Shown here one piece after another: positions 22,797 to 30,646 of a stretch of DNA of 64,000 bases. Each line of letters begins with the position of its first letter. Positions within the stretch are counted from its first letter, which is position 1. The position numbers and the translations under genes were made by a program. This DNA is from UBA9676 sp963730065 (GTDB lineage Bacteria > Actinomycetota > Actinomycetes > Streptosporangiales > Streptosporangiaceae). The notes under the pieces are model-generated. The model ran no database searches. It saw nothing but the letters and a program-made list of their open reading frames with translations, and was not told the origin of the DNA. The DNA is taken from NCBI GenBank assembly GCA_963730065.1, contig CAVSQL010000025.1, forward strand, positions 1-64,000, read 5' to 3'.

Positions 22797-23038
22797 CCGA
22801 CGGAACCGCGCCGCTCGCATCGGGGCCGGTACCACACCGACCGGCGCTGGCAGTCATCGGCGCGGATTAGGCAAAGGAAATCGGGCGGAAAACGGGCAAA
22901 GGCCAGGCAAACCCCGGGTTTCGCCGCGGTGAACGGGCTTAACGTTAGTGGCCCCATGATCGGGGGCTGGGTCCGCCCTCGGGCCCGGCCCCGCGGTCGT
23001 GAGGCGATGAGGCTGGCCACGGGCAGGGGAGGTGGCCG

Positions 23039-23476
23039 ATGAGCCACACAGCGCTGGCCAATGGCGTCCTGCTGGGGCTGCTGGCGGTGATGATCTTACT
23101 GCTGGTGATGTGCCTTACCGCGGTGATCTTGACGCCCCCCCAGGCTGCCGGCTCGGGCGCCGCGCATAGCCGTCACGACAGTGTGCCACCGCCGCTGCCG
23201 TCCCGGCAGCCATCCGCCAGCGTGCTAGCGGCGCCGTTGCCGCGCAGGCAGTCGCCGGTCACCGCGCCCGCCACCGGCTTCAAAGGCTGGCCGGCTGCCG
23301 AGGAGGAGACCACCGGGCTCGGTGCCCCGCTGCCACTGATGCACGACGGGATCCCACATGAGGAGGCGTCCGGCACGCCGCCGTGGGAGTTGATACACGA
23401 CCTGATCCCGCGGCCGGAGGTGTCCGGCAAGCCGCCGTGGGAGCCGGCGCCCAAGCCATCCGGCCTGGACGGCTAG
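23039..23476 (+). CDS. Small membrane protein with Pro-rich tail
   Basis: The 145-residue protein starts MSHTALANGVLLGLLAVMIL behind GGGGAGGTG. One N-terminal helix (residues about 7-32) is followed by a long Pro/Ser/Ala-rich, low-complexity cytoplasmic or external tail. The tail repeats a 20-residue theme (HDGIPHEEASGTPPWEL, HDLIPRPEVSGKPPWEP). No enzyme motif is present. Similar single-helix, Pro-rich proteins are frequent cargo of actinobacterial integrative elements. R5 begins 32 bases after its stop. Confidence 0.6.
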   Translation: MSHTALANGVLLGLLAVMILLLVMCLTAVILTPPQAAGSGAAHSRHDSVPPPLPSRQPSASVLAAPLPRRQSPVTAPATGFKGWPAAEEETTGLGAPLPLMHDGIPHEEASGTPPWELIHDLIPRPEVSGKPPWEPAPKPSGLDG

Positions 23477-23709
23477 GCCTGGCGGCCTGAACCTGATCCT
23501 TGACATTCCCGCTCGCACCGTGGCCGGTACCCCACCGACCGCCGGAGCATAAGGCAGCCCGCGCCACATCCTCGCTCCCACGGGAGTGGCGCGGGCCGCG
23601 CGTCCGCCCCCAGCACCGGAGGCGGAACAGTGCCGGGTAAGGGAAGCGCCCGATCCCGGTCACATGGGGTTCCGACGTTACGCCCATCCGCGCTGGCGAT
23701 TTCTGCCGT

Positions 23710-23964
23710 TTGCGTGGGTTTTACCTGGTGGGAGCTAAGCCGTTGGCTCGTGCCGTGGCCGGTACCACACCGACCGGCAGCCTGGCGCGTCGCAGCACAC
23801 CGCGGCCCGCGATAGAGCGCCCGCACGAGGTCCACCTGCACCTGCATGGCGTGAGCGCTGAGGACATCGCCGCGATCCTCGACGGCGGGACAACCTGGCG
23901 TAAGCAGACGTTAACCGGGCATAAGTGGGGCGTAAACCAGGCGCGCGGCCAGCGCGTCTCCTAA
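23710..23964 (+). pseudogene. 5'-truncated copy of the HLHLHGV small protein
   Basis: From about 23790 the frame reads AIERPHEVHLHLHGVSAEDIAAILDGG, matching the tail of the protein at 21292-21608 (ERPQQIHLHLHGVSPEDVAAII). The membrane-helix half is absent. Instead repeat R6 (23746-23789) directly precedes the conserved tail and is read through in frame. There is no good start codon or ribosome-binding site. The stop codon lies in the foot of the hairpin at 23962-24002. Confidence 0.55.
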
Positions 23965-24002
23965 TGGCCCGGGACGGTGGGGGGGCACGTCCCGGGCCAT
24001 TA
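23962..24002. terminator. Perfect 15-bp hairpin between two tiny genes
   Basis: TAATGGCCCGGGACG and CGTCCCGGGCCATTA are perfect inverted repeats separated by 11 G-rich bases. The left arm starts at the stop codon of the truncated HLHLHGV gene. No T run follows, so it may be a processing or attenuation structure instead of a simple terminator. A comparable hairpin is at 24922-24966 in the second copy of this module. Confidence 0.6.
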
Positions 24003-24068
24003 ACATCCTCGCTGCACACCGGGGTGAACCCGCCGCGCCACCTGCGCGTCCCCAGCAGCGGGGAGGTC

Positions 24069-24215
24069 ATGCACGGGTACCACCGGCAGCAGGCTGGCCG
24101 GCGCAGCAGTGCGCGGCGCGCGGGCCTGGCGCTGGCGTGGCTGGCCATGCTCGCGGTGCCTTCGGTGGCTGCCGCAGCCGTGGTGATCGGCGCCTATGGG
24201 CTAGGCATCTGGTAA
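24069..24215 (+). CDS. Tiny single-helix membrane protein, copy 1
   Basis: The 48-residue protein has a basic N-terminus (MHGYHRQQAGRRSSARRAG) and one membrane helix (LALAWLAMLAVPSVAAAAVV) and ends IGAYGLGIW. The start is preceded by GGGGAGGTC. The protein at 25007-25159 is a paralogue with the same layout and the same IGAY motif near the C-terminus. R7 begins one base after the stop codon. Confidence 0.6.
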   Translation: MHGYHRQQAGRRSSARRAGLALAWLAMLAVPSVAAAAVVIGAYGLGIW

Positions 24216-24257
24216 TCGCCGCTCGCACCAGGCCCGTAGCACACCGGCCGGCAAACC

Positions 24258-24635
24258 GAGGGGCACCTGGCGTTCGCCCGCCGTTTACCTGCCGTTCGCA
24301 TTGGGGCACATCCGTGGCAACACAACCACGAAAAGCAGCATGAACCAGGCGGCGCCGGGAAGAAACGAAACAACCCCCCAAGGTCGGCGGCCCGCGCCAA
24401 CCCCCAACTCATGGAGCCATCCCCCCCGGCTCCAGCCACTGGCGCGGACCGCCGACCGCTTTCTCAGAACCTTACTGGCATCCTCCCCACCTGCACAGAG
24501 CTGCATTGTGTGCTCCCAGGACGGCCCACCAGGAAACGATCAACGACATCAATAAGACACGCAAGACGCAGTGATAGAGCCGCCACAGCCAGCGGCGCCC
24601 GCCCGGTGCGAGTAGCGTCTGGTGCTCCCCGGTGA
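24258..24635. other. 378-bp stretch without a supported gene
   Basis: Between R7 and the terminator at 24636, short ORFs on both strands lack ribosome-binding sites and family features. Base composition is less GC-rich than the surroundings at 24301-24400 (CACAACCACGAAAAGCAGC, GAAGAAACGAAACAACC). I see no repeat or RNA structure that stands out. Confidence 0.4.
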
Positions 24636-24678
24636 GCCGGGGCCGGGCGGGCCCCCGCCGCCCGGCCCCGGCCTTTCT
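24636..24678 (+). terminator. Strong GC hairpin terminator
   Basis: GCCGGGGCCGGGCGG pairs perfectly with CCGCCCGGCCCCGGC over 15 bp with a 7-base loop, followed by CTTTCTC. It is the best intrinsic-terminator candidate in the small-gene array and separates the R7 block from the R8 block. Confidence 0.65.
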
Positions 24679-24824
24679 CGTGGACCTGGCGGCAAGGGCT
24701 GCCGTGCAAGGCTTGCGGGAATCCACAAGCGAGGTCATGCAGCCCGGCTCTTGGGCCCCGCTACCGCCGCTCACACCGCGGCCGGTACCACACCGACCGG
24801 CAGCCCGGCGACGCCGCCGCCGCA

Positions 24825-24911
24825 GTGCCCTCCGAGGACGTCGCCGCTATCCTCGCCCGGGACCTGCCGCAACCCGAGGTAAACCGGCAAAAGCCCCCGC
24901 ACGTCCCATAA
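24825..24911 (+). pseudogene. Second truncated copy of the HLHLHGV tail
   Basis: This 28-codon frame reads VPSEDVAAILARDLPQPEVN and then a short tail. PSEDVAAIL matches the last conserved part of the proteins at 21292 and 23790; the HLHLHG part is missing. It begins 11 bases after repeat R8, so again the repeat sits at the point of truncation. Confidence 0.45.
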
Positions 24912-24921
24912 CACCCGCAGA

Positions 24922-24966
24922 TCGTGGGAGCCTGCGGCCGAGAGGGGGGACCACAGGCTCCCACGA
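24922..24966. terminator. Perfect 13-bp hairpin, second module
   Basis: TCGTGGGAGCCTG pairs with CAGGCTCCCACGA around a 19-base loop. It lies between the truncated HLHLHGV tail and the second tiny membrane gene, the same place as the hairpin at 23962-24002. A related stem (GGGAGCCCGC at 20738, GCGGGCTCCC at 20762), preceded by the same CCCATAACA...GATCGTGGGAG sequence, occurs upstream of R1. Confidence 0.55.
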
Positions 24967-25006
24967 CCACGCAGGAGAAGTCCGGAAGCCCCGCTGCCAG
25001 GCGGAC

Positions 25007-25159
25007 ATGCACGAGAAGACCGGAACGCGTACCGGCCACCGCAACCGGGCGAAGCGGTGGGGCCTCGCGCTGCTCTGGTCGGCCGGGATGGTGCTGCTGG
25101 CCCTGGGGGCTGCGGCCATCGTTATCGGCGCCTACATGGTCGGCACATCCGGCCGGTAA
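25007..25159 (+). CDS. Tiny single-helix membrane protein, copy 2
   Basis: The 50-residue protein reads MHEKTGTRTGHRNRAKRWGL followed by one membrane helix (ALLWSAGMVLLALGAAAIVI) and GAYMVGTSGR. It is a paralogue of 24069-24215 (same length, same MH start, same basic N-terminus and VIGAY end). R9 begins one base after its stop. The pair shows that a whole module was duplicated. Confidence 0.6.
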   Translation: MHEKTGTRTGHRNRAKRWGLALLWSAGMVLLALGAAAIVIGAYMVGTSGR

Positions 25160-25473
25160 CCGCCGCTCACGTGGCCGGTACCACACCGAACGGCACCCCA
25201 GCGACGCCGCGGAGTACACCGGCAGTGCCCCGCGCACCGTCGACACGCTGGACAGCTTTACCTGGTGTAGGCAGATCCGCATGCCGCGCCAGGGGCACCC
25301 GCACGCCGCCGGTGTACTGCGACGGTCCCACTATTGGCGGGAGCAAAGTGCTGTTTACCATCCGGATGTCCTATCGTTGCTAGGACATGGGTTGCCTGGG
25401 TGCACCGTTTTGCAGTCCAGGGCGAGTGGTGGTCCGGCGGGATCACTGTCGTGATGCTAGGGATGGTTGGTTG

Positions 25474-26421
25474 ATGGGCCCTGGGCGGTCTGACAAGGCA
25501 GTGGGCCAAAGCGGGAACGGTGGGGTGGCGACTGGGCGCGCAGCGCGGCTGCCCGCGCATAGATATCTGCTCCGTTCTGCGCGGCGGGCTGGGCGCTCGT
25601 GTCTGGTGATGGCCCGTCAGCACAGTGGCCTGGCAGGACTCCTGCCCCGTTTGCTGATCGTCGGGGGGCAGCGGTGCGGCACTTCGTCGATGAGTTATGC
25701 GCTGTCCCAGCACCCAGCCATCTTCAGTGCGGCGCTCGGAATGGAGGTGCATTATTTCGACGCTGATTACGGCCGCGGCCTTGACTGGTACCGGAGTCAC
25801 TTCCCGCGCCCGGCGCATGCGCGGTCGGCGGCGCAGGCTGTGGGGACGCAACCGGTCGCGTTTGAATCAAGTCCGTACTACATGTTCCACCCGCTGGTCG
25901 CCGAGCGGATCTCCCGCGACCTGCCCGGCGTAAAGCTGCTGGTGCTGCTGCGCGACCCGGTGGAGCGGGCCCACTCGGCGCACGCCCACGAAGTAGCCTG
26001 GGGTTTTGAGACCGAGCCGTTCGAGCGGGCTCTGAGTCTGGAAGCGGACCGCCTGGGGGGTGAGGTCGAGCGGATCCTGGCGGACCCGGGTTACGTCAGC
26101 TTCAGCCACCGGCACCACGCCTACCGTGCCCGCGGGCAGTACGCCGAGCAGCTCGAGAGGCTGGAAAAAATCTTTGGCCGCGAGCGGTTGCAGGTCGTTG
26201 ACAGCGAGTCCTTCTTCACCGACCCCGAGCCCGTATACCACGGCGTGCTGGAGTTCCTCGGGCTTCCGCACGGCGGCCATCCTGTTTTCCGGCGCCGCAA
26301 CGCCAGGCCGCGAGCGCCCATTGCCCCGGCCATCCGAGCCGCGCTAGAGGAGCATTACCGCCCCCACGATGAGCGGCTCGCAGGATGGCTCGGCCACCAG
26401 CCAAGCTGGCGCGTCGCCTGA
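25474..26421 (+). CDS. PAPS-dependent sulfotransferase
   Basis: The 315-residue protein is taken from ATG 25474; ORF starts at 25387 and 25609 are alternatives. A basic, probably membrane-associated leader precedes the core. The 5'-phosphosulfate loop is LLIVGGQRCGTSSMSYAL, the 3'-phosphate motif is LLVLLRDPVERAHSAHAHEV. The FESSPYYMFHP segment and the C-terminal EHYRPHDERL are typical of heparan-sulfate-type bacterial sulfotransferases. It would transfer sulfate from PAPS to a hydroxyl or amine of a lipid, glycan or small molecule. It lies alone at the tRNA-proximal end of the island, so it is cargo. A sulfated product of the lipid cluster is conceivable but not shown. Confidence 0.85.
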   Translation: MGPGRSDKAVGQSGNGGVATGRAARLPAHRYLLRSARRAGRSCLVMARQHSGLAGLLPRLLIVGGQRCGTSSMSYALSQHPAIFSAALGMEVHYFDADYGRGLDWYRSHFPRPAHARSAAQAVGTQPVAFESSPYYMFHPLVAERISRDLPGVKLLVLLRDPVERAHSAHAHEVAWGFETEPFERALSLEADRLGGEVERILADPGYVSFSHRHHAYRARGQYAEQLERLEKIFGRERLQVVDSESFFTDPEPVYHGVLEFLGLPHGGHPVFRRRNARPRAPIAPAIRAALEEHYRPHDERLAGWLGHQPSWRVA

Positions 26422-26569
26422 ACTTGCGGCTGCCCCGGATAGCCAGCAGTCCCCGCTGGCAGCAGCTGGTTCGCCGAGATCCGCCCGTGGGCGGCCTTCG
26501 CCCGCTCAGCCGCCAGGACGATCTATCCAGAGACTCAGGCGCAGTCTCCGCCCCGCCCGAACAAGATCG

Positions 26570-26586
26570 GCTCCCAATCCGCTCCC
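26570..26586. repeat. GCTCCC double repeat near the intact tRNA
   Basis: GCTCCCAATCCGCTCCC, preceded by ACAAGATCG and followed by AAAACCGG, matches 8840-8855 in sequence and in distance to the tRNA end (about 85-90 bp). It probably belongs to the same integrase recognition system. Confidence 0.55.
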
Positions 26587-26659
26587 AAAACCGGACATTT
26601 GCCGGTCGGAGCGAGGGCGCGCGATCACAAGACGAGCTTGCGACCTGCATGTTTCTGGG

Positions 26660-26733
26660 TCGGGGTGGCCGGATTTGAACCGGCGGCCTCTTCGTCCCGA
26701 ACGAAGCGCGCTGCCAAGCTGCGCCACACCCCG
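26660..26733 (-). tRNA. tRNA-Pro (anticodon CGG)
   Basis: The minus strand folds as a complete 74-base cloverleaf: acceptor CGGGGTG/CACCCCG, D stem GCGC/GCGC with loop AGCTTGGCA, anticodon stem CTTCG/CGAAG with loop TTCGGGA (anticodon CGG, reading CCG), 5-base variable loop, and T arm GCCGG-TTCAAAT-CCGGC. The discriminator is A and CCA is not encoded. It is the only intact copy; its 3' half is repeated at 2883 and 8926. The 3' end faces the accessory region. Confidence 0.95.
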
Positions 26734-26785
26734 CCGCCTGCCTGAGCGGCGCGACATCCCGGGTAACCCCGGAACCCCCGGAAGT

Positions 26786-27700
26786 CTAGCCGATCCGCGG
26801 AATCAGCGTGAGCAGGCTTGCCTCCGGCCGGCAGCTGAACCGGAACGGCGCCCACGGCGAGGTGCCGAGCCCGCCTGACACGTGCAGCCACGGGCGGTCC
26901 GGATCGCCCTGGGCGGGATGCCGGTGCAGTCCCTGGGCGCGCGGCCGGTCGATGCCGCAGTTGGTCACCAGGGCCCCGTAGCCCGGCACGTTGACCTGCC
27001 CGCCGTGGGTGTGCCCGGCGAGCAGCAGGTCGTAGCCGTCCGCGGCGAACCGGTCCATGACCCGCGGCTCGGGCGAGTGCAGGACACCGAGCCGCAGGTC
27101 AGCCGCGGGGTCGGCGGGCCCGGCGATTTCGTCGTACCGGTCCCTGCGGATGTGCGAGTCGTGCACACCGCCCACCGCGATGTCCAGCTCCCCCGCCTTG
27201 ACCCGGCCGCGCTGGTTGTTCGCGTCCAGCCAGCCGGCCGCCGCCATGCCCGCGCCCAGATCGGCCCACGGCATGTCCGGGATGTGCCGGCGGTGCACCT
27301 GGTCAGGGGTTTCATACAGGTAGGCCAGCGGGTTCTTCGGGATGGGCGAGAACAGGTCGTTCGAGCCGAACACGAACACCCCGGGCCGGTCCAGCAGCGG
27401 CCCGAGCGCCTCAAGAAACGGCTGAACGGCCTGCGTGTGCGCGATCGAGTCACCCGTGTTCACGACGAGGTCGGGGTCGAGGGTGTGCAGGGACCTGATC
27501 CAGGACAACAGCCTGTGCCGTCCCGGTGTCAGGTGCACGTCCGACAGGTGCAGAACCCGCAGCGGATCGGCGCCGACCGGGAGGACCGGGATCTCGTAGC
27601 GCCGGAGGGCGAACCAGTTCCGTTCGACGACACAGGCGTAGGCGCCGACGCCCGCGCCGGCAGCGGCCGTGACGGCGAGGGTGCGCAGGGGTAGTCGCAT
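26786..27700 (-). CDS. Membrane-anchored metallophosphoesterase
   Basis: The 304-residue protein starts MRLPLRTLAVTAAAGAGVGA, one N-terminal helix or signal anchor. Metallophosphoesterase motifs follow: LHLSDVHLTPG, VVNTGDSIAH, VFGSNDLFSP (in place of GNHD), GGVHDSH, and LLAGHTHGGQVN. It belongs to the YaeI-like calcineurin-like group; its substrate is unknown. It is the first core gene right of the tRNA and is convergent with nothing. The YqeY gene diverges from it with a 101-bp gap. Confidence 0.88.
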   Translation of the reverse strand: MRLPLRTLAVTAAAGAGVGAYACVVERNWFALRRYEIPVLPVGADPLRVLHLSDVHLTPGRHRLLSWIRSLHTLDPDLVVNTGDSIAHTQAVQPFLEALGPLLDRPGVFVFGSNDLFSPIPKNPLAYLYETPDQVHRRHIPDMPWADLGAGMAAAGWLDANNQRGRVKAGELDIAVGGVHDSHIRRDRYDEIAGPADPAADLRLGVLHSPEPRVMDRFAADGYDLLLAGHTHGGQVNVPGYGALVTNCGIDRPRAQGLHRHPAQGDPDRPWLHVSGGLGTSPWAPFRFSCRPEASLLTLIPRIG

Positions 27701-27801
27701 CCCCACATGGTGCCATGCCCGCCGGGCGCTCCGTCCCACGCTGGCCCGCGGGAGCCAGGTGCATGCGGGCCTGGCTGGCCCGGGCCGGCCAGGATAGGTC
27801 C

Positions 27802-28257
27802 ATGGCTGCACTGAAGGACCGGCTCCGTGGCGACCTGACCGAGGCGATGAAGGCACGCGACGAGGTCCGCACGCGCACCCTGCGGATGGCTCTCACGTCG
27901 ATCACCCGGGAAGAGGTGGCGGGCGCGTCCGCACGCGAGCTCAGCGACGACGAGGTCGTCAAGGTGCTCACCCGGGAGGCGAAGCGGCGGCGCGAGGCGG
28001 CCGATGCGTTCGCGGCGGCGGGCCGTGACGAGCAGGCGGCGGCGGAGCAGGCCGAGGGGGCCATTCTCGACGGCTACCTGCCCGCCCAGCTGAGCGATGA
28101 GGAGATCGCCGCGATGGTGGCGGCCGTCATCGACGAGACCGGTGCGAGCGGGATGGCGGCGATGGGGCAGGTGATGAAGGCGGTGACGCCCAGGGTCGCA
28201 GGCCGGGCCGACGGTGCCCGGGTCGCCGCCGAGGTTCGCCGCCGGCTCTCCGGCTAG
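27802..28257 (+). CDS. GatB/YqeY domain protein
   Basis: The 151-residue protein reads MAALKDRLRGDLTEAMKARD, RTLRMALTSITREEVAG, LTREAKRRREAADAFAAAGR, EGAILDGYLPAQLSDEEIAA, and MGQVMKAVTPRVAGRADGAR. This is a full-length YqeY protein, homologous to the C-terminal tRNA-binding domain of GatB. Its cellular role is not settled; binding to tRNA or an amidotransferase is assumed from homology. It stands alone next to the metallophosphoesterase and the penicillin-binding protein. Confidence 0.92.
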   Translation: MAALKDRLRGDLTEAMKARDEVRTRTLRMALTSITREEVAGASARELSDDEVVKVLTREAKRRREAADAFAAAGRDEQAAAEQAEGAILDGYLPAQLSDEEIAAMVAAVIDETGASGMAAMGQVMKAVTPRVAGRADGARVAAEVRRRLSG

Positions 28258-28372
28258 GCGGCCGGGGGCGGCCAGGTGCCGGCCGCGAGGATCCCGGCCG
28301 CGTAGGCGCGGGCGATCATTCGCTGTGGCGTCTGGCCGTCGCGCCGGGAAAGGCTGACCGGCCGGGGACCCG

Positions 28373-30646
28373 TCAGCCCCCGCCGCCGCCCCCACCGTTG
28401 CCGTTCCCGTTGCCGTTGCCGTTACCGTTACCGCCGGCATTGCCTCCGCCGCCACCATCGCTATGAGTCGGCTTGGGCGATGGGCTGGGCTTGGGCTTGG
28501 GCTTGGGCGGGTTGGCGCTGATGATGCCGTTGCCCATCGACCAGAACCCGCTCGACAGGGGCACGGGAACGAAATTGGTCGGCGGGCCGATCGGGGCGTG
28601 CAGGAACGTCATCTGCCAGGTCTGCCCGGGCGCCATCGAGCCGTACATGGACCCGCCGCATTCCTCCCGCCAGCAAGACCCGGGCCACCCGTACATCGGG
28701 AAGCGGTAACCCCCGGCGGGGTTGCCGACCCAGACCGCGCCCAGCAGGTGCGGCGTGTAGCCGACGAAGAACGCGGAGACGTACTGGTCCGCGGTGCCGG
28801 TCTTGGATGCCGCGGGGAACGGAACGGCGTCGTTGCTCGCCGTGCCCTGGCCGTTCAGGTCGCCCTGGAGGATGTAGTTGGCGGCGTCGGCGACTACGGC
28901 CGGCAGCACCCGGTGACAGTCCGCCGATTCCACCGGCAGGCTGGTGCCGCTCATGGTCACGATCTTCCTGATCGTGATCGGGTGGCAGTAGATGCCGCGC
29001 GCGGGCAGCACCGCGTCCGAGGCCGCGACGTCGATCGGTGCGACGTTGTCCGCCCCGAGCGTGAACGACGGGTCATTGTCCGCGCTGTAGGTGTGGTGCT
29101 CCGCGCGGTCAGGCTTTAGCAGCGACTTGCCGTCCGGCCAGGTCAGGCCCATCCGGGCCGCGGTCTCGACCACGTTGCAGAGGCCGACCTTCTGCTCCAG
29201 GTAGGCGAACCACACGTTGATCGAGAGGGTCGTCCCGGTGTAGAGCGAGAAGCGGCCGCCTGGTTCGCTCTCGTCGTTGTGCACCTGCCACGGGGCCAAG
29301 GGCTGGCCCTTGCAGTTGGTGTAGCCGCCGACGGTGGTCGCGGCAGGGACGGTCTTGTTGTACCCGAACGGGACGCCCTGCATCAGCGCGGTCACCATCG
29401 TGTAGACCTTGCCGGTCGAGCCGATCTGCACGCCGTAGCTGCCGTTGTACTGCGGGCCCACGGCGTAGTCGATGGAGTTCTGGTGCGGGCCGAAGCCGTA
29501 CGGCCGGTCGATCGCGATCGCCCGCACGTACCCGGTGCGGGGCTGGATGAGCACCTCGGTGTCGGCGTTGTGGCCGGGGTTGGACGACGACGGCGGGTGC
29601 GGCAGCATGTAGTTGACCGCGGCCCGGGCGGCCCGCTGCTGGGCGGGGTCGAGCGTGGTGTAGATCTTCAGCCCGCCGATCCCGTTGAGCCGCTGCCACG
29701 CCTGCTTGTAGGCCGGGTCCTCGCGCATGGAGGCCAGCACGTAGTCGCAGAAATATCCCGCGTACCGGGCGGAGCTGCTGGTGCAGCCGGTCTGCAGCAC
29801 CTGGGGGTGGAGCCCGAGCGGCTGCCTGGCCGCCGCGTCGGCCTGGGCCTTGGTGATGTCGCCGAGCGCGGCCATCCGCTGGAGCACCTGGGTGCGGCGG
29901 GCGGTGGCCTGCTGCGGGTTGTTGATCGGGTCGTAGGCCGTCGGGTTCTCCACCAGCCCGGCCAGCAGCGCCGCCTGGGCCAGCGTCAGGTGGGACGCGT
30001 CGGTGCTGAAGTAACGCTCGGCCGCGACCTGGATGCCGTACGCCGAGCTGCCGAAATAGGCCACGTTGAGGTACGCGGCGAGGATCTGGTTCTTGCTCAT
30101 CTGGTGCTCGACCCGCACCGCCATCCGCAGTTCACGGATCTTGCGGCCCAGGGTCTCGCTGGTCGCGCCGGCGAACGCCGCCTGGGGGTTGGGCGAGGAG
30201 AGGTACAGGACGTTCTTCACGTACTGCTGCGCGATCGTGGATCCGCCCTGGACCGGGTTGTGCTGCAGGTTGTTGATGACTGCCCGGATCGTGCCCTTGA
30301 AGTCGATCGCCCCGTGCTGGTAGAAGCGGGCGTCCTCGATCGCCACGATGGCCTGGCGCATGGCCGGCGCGATCTGGGCGTAGCTGACCGGTACCCGGTC
30401 GATGCCCCGCCCGTAGTAGTAGGCGAGCACGTTCCCGTTCCGGTCCAGGATCTCCGAGCGGACCGGGATCTGGCCGAGTTCGGGCGTGGCCATGGTGTTG
30501 AACTTCGTCGCGGTGTTGCGCACCGCCATCCCGGTGAGGCCCACGGCGGGGACGACGATGGCTGCCACCAGCGCGCCGGTGACCACGGCCAGCCCAGCCA
30601 GCTGGCCGACAACCCCGGCCTTGCTGGCCAAACGTGATGTCAGCAC
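28373..30646 (-). CDS. ponA: Class A penicillin-binding protein (glycosyltransferase-transpeptidase)
   Basis: The 757-residue protein is taken from GTG 30646 (VLTSRLASKAGVV), where similarity to actinobacterial homologues should begin; an ATG at 30718 is the longest option. One membrane helix (LAGLAVVTGALVAAIVVPAV) is followed by a GT51 domain (AIVAIEDARFYQHGAIDFKG with the catalytic Glu, GGSTIAQQYVKN) and a transpeptidase domain with SxxK (GSTGK), SxN (LSINV) and KTG (ASKTGTAD). The C-terminus is a Pro/Lys then Gly/Asn repeat tail (PKPKPKPSPSPKP, then GNGNGNG). It polymerises and crosslinks peptidoglycan. wblA lies next to it on the other strand, as in Streptomyces. Confidence 0.92.
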   Translation of the reverse strand: MLTSRLASKAGVVGQLAGLAVVTGALVAAIVVPAVGLTGMAVRNTATKFNTMATPELGQIPVRSEILDRNGNVLAYYYGRGIDRVPVSYAQIAPAMRQAIVAIEDARFYQHGAIDFKGTIRAVINNLQHNPVQGGSTIAQQYVKNVLYLSSPNPQAAFAGATSETLGRKIRELRMAVRVEHQMSKNQILAAYLNVAYFGSSAYGIQVAAERYFSTDASHLTLAQAALLAGLVENPTAYDPINNPQQATARRTQVLQRMAALGDITKAQADAAARQPLGLHPQVLQTGCTSSSARYAGYFCDYVLASMREDPAYKQAWQRLNGIGGLKIYTTLDPAQQRAARAAVNYMLPHPPSSSNPGHNADTEVLIQPRTGYVRAIAIDRPYGFGPHQNSIDYAVGPQYNGSYGVQIGSTGKVYTMVTALMQGVPFGYNKTVPAATTVGGYTNCKGQPLAPWQVHNDESEPGGRFSLYTGTTLSINVWFAYLEQKVGLCNVVETAARMGLTWPDGKSLLKPDRAEHHTYSADNDPSFTLGADNVAPIDVAASDAVLPARGIYCHPITIRKIVTMSGTSLPVESADCHRVLPAVVADAANYILQGDLNGQGTASNDAVPFPAASKTGTADQYVSAFFVGYTPHLLGAVWVGNPAGGYRFPMYGWPGSCWREECGGSMYGSMAPGQTWQMTFLHAPIGPPTNFVPVPLSSGFWSMGNGIISANPPKPKPKPSPSPKPTHSDGGGGGNAGGNGNGNGNGNGNGGGGGGG

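Larger units (their letters stand above)
20883..25207 (+). repeat. Nine-copy interspersed ~45-bp repeat family (R1-R9)
   Basis: The core GGCCGGTACCACACCGACC, usually preceded by CGCCGCTCGCACCG and in the longer copies followed by GGCAGCCAGGCGACGC, recurs nine times in one orientation: R1 20883-20925, R2 21213-21262, R3 22105-22146, R4 22809-22850, R5 23509-23545, R6 23746-23789, R7 24217-24257, R8 24765-24814, R9 25161-25207. Most copies differ by one to five bases from the consensus; R7 is the most diverged. GCCGGT and ACCGGC in the core form a 6-bp inverted repeat with a 9-base spacer. R7 and R9 begin 1-2 bases after the stop codon of a tiny membrane-protein gene, R4 12 bases after a stop, and R5 about 32. 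Copies are not in a common reading frame, so this is a DNA or RNA element, not a protein repeat. Function unknown. Confidence 0.85.

Noticed and set aside
20883..25207. Nine repeats considered as a CRISPR array
   Set aside because: Spacing varies from about 190 to 890 bp, the intervals contain genes and hairpins, and no cas genes are present.
20883..25207. Nine repeats considered as integron attC sites
   Set aside because: They lack the GTTRRRY/RYYYAAC end motifs and the long palindromic fold, and no integron integrase is seen. A cassette-like array remains only an idea.
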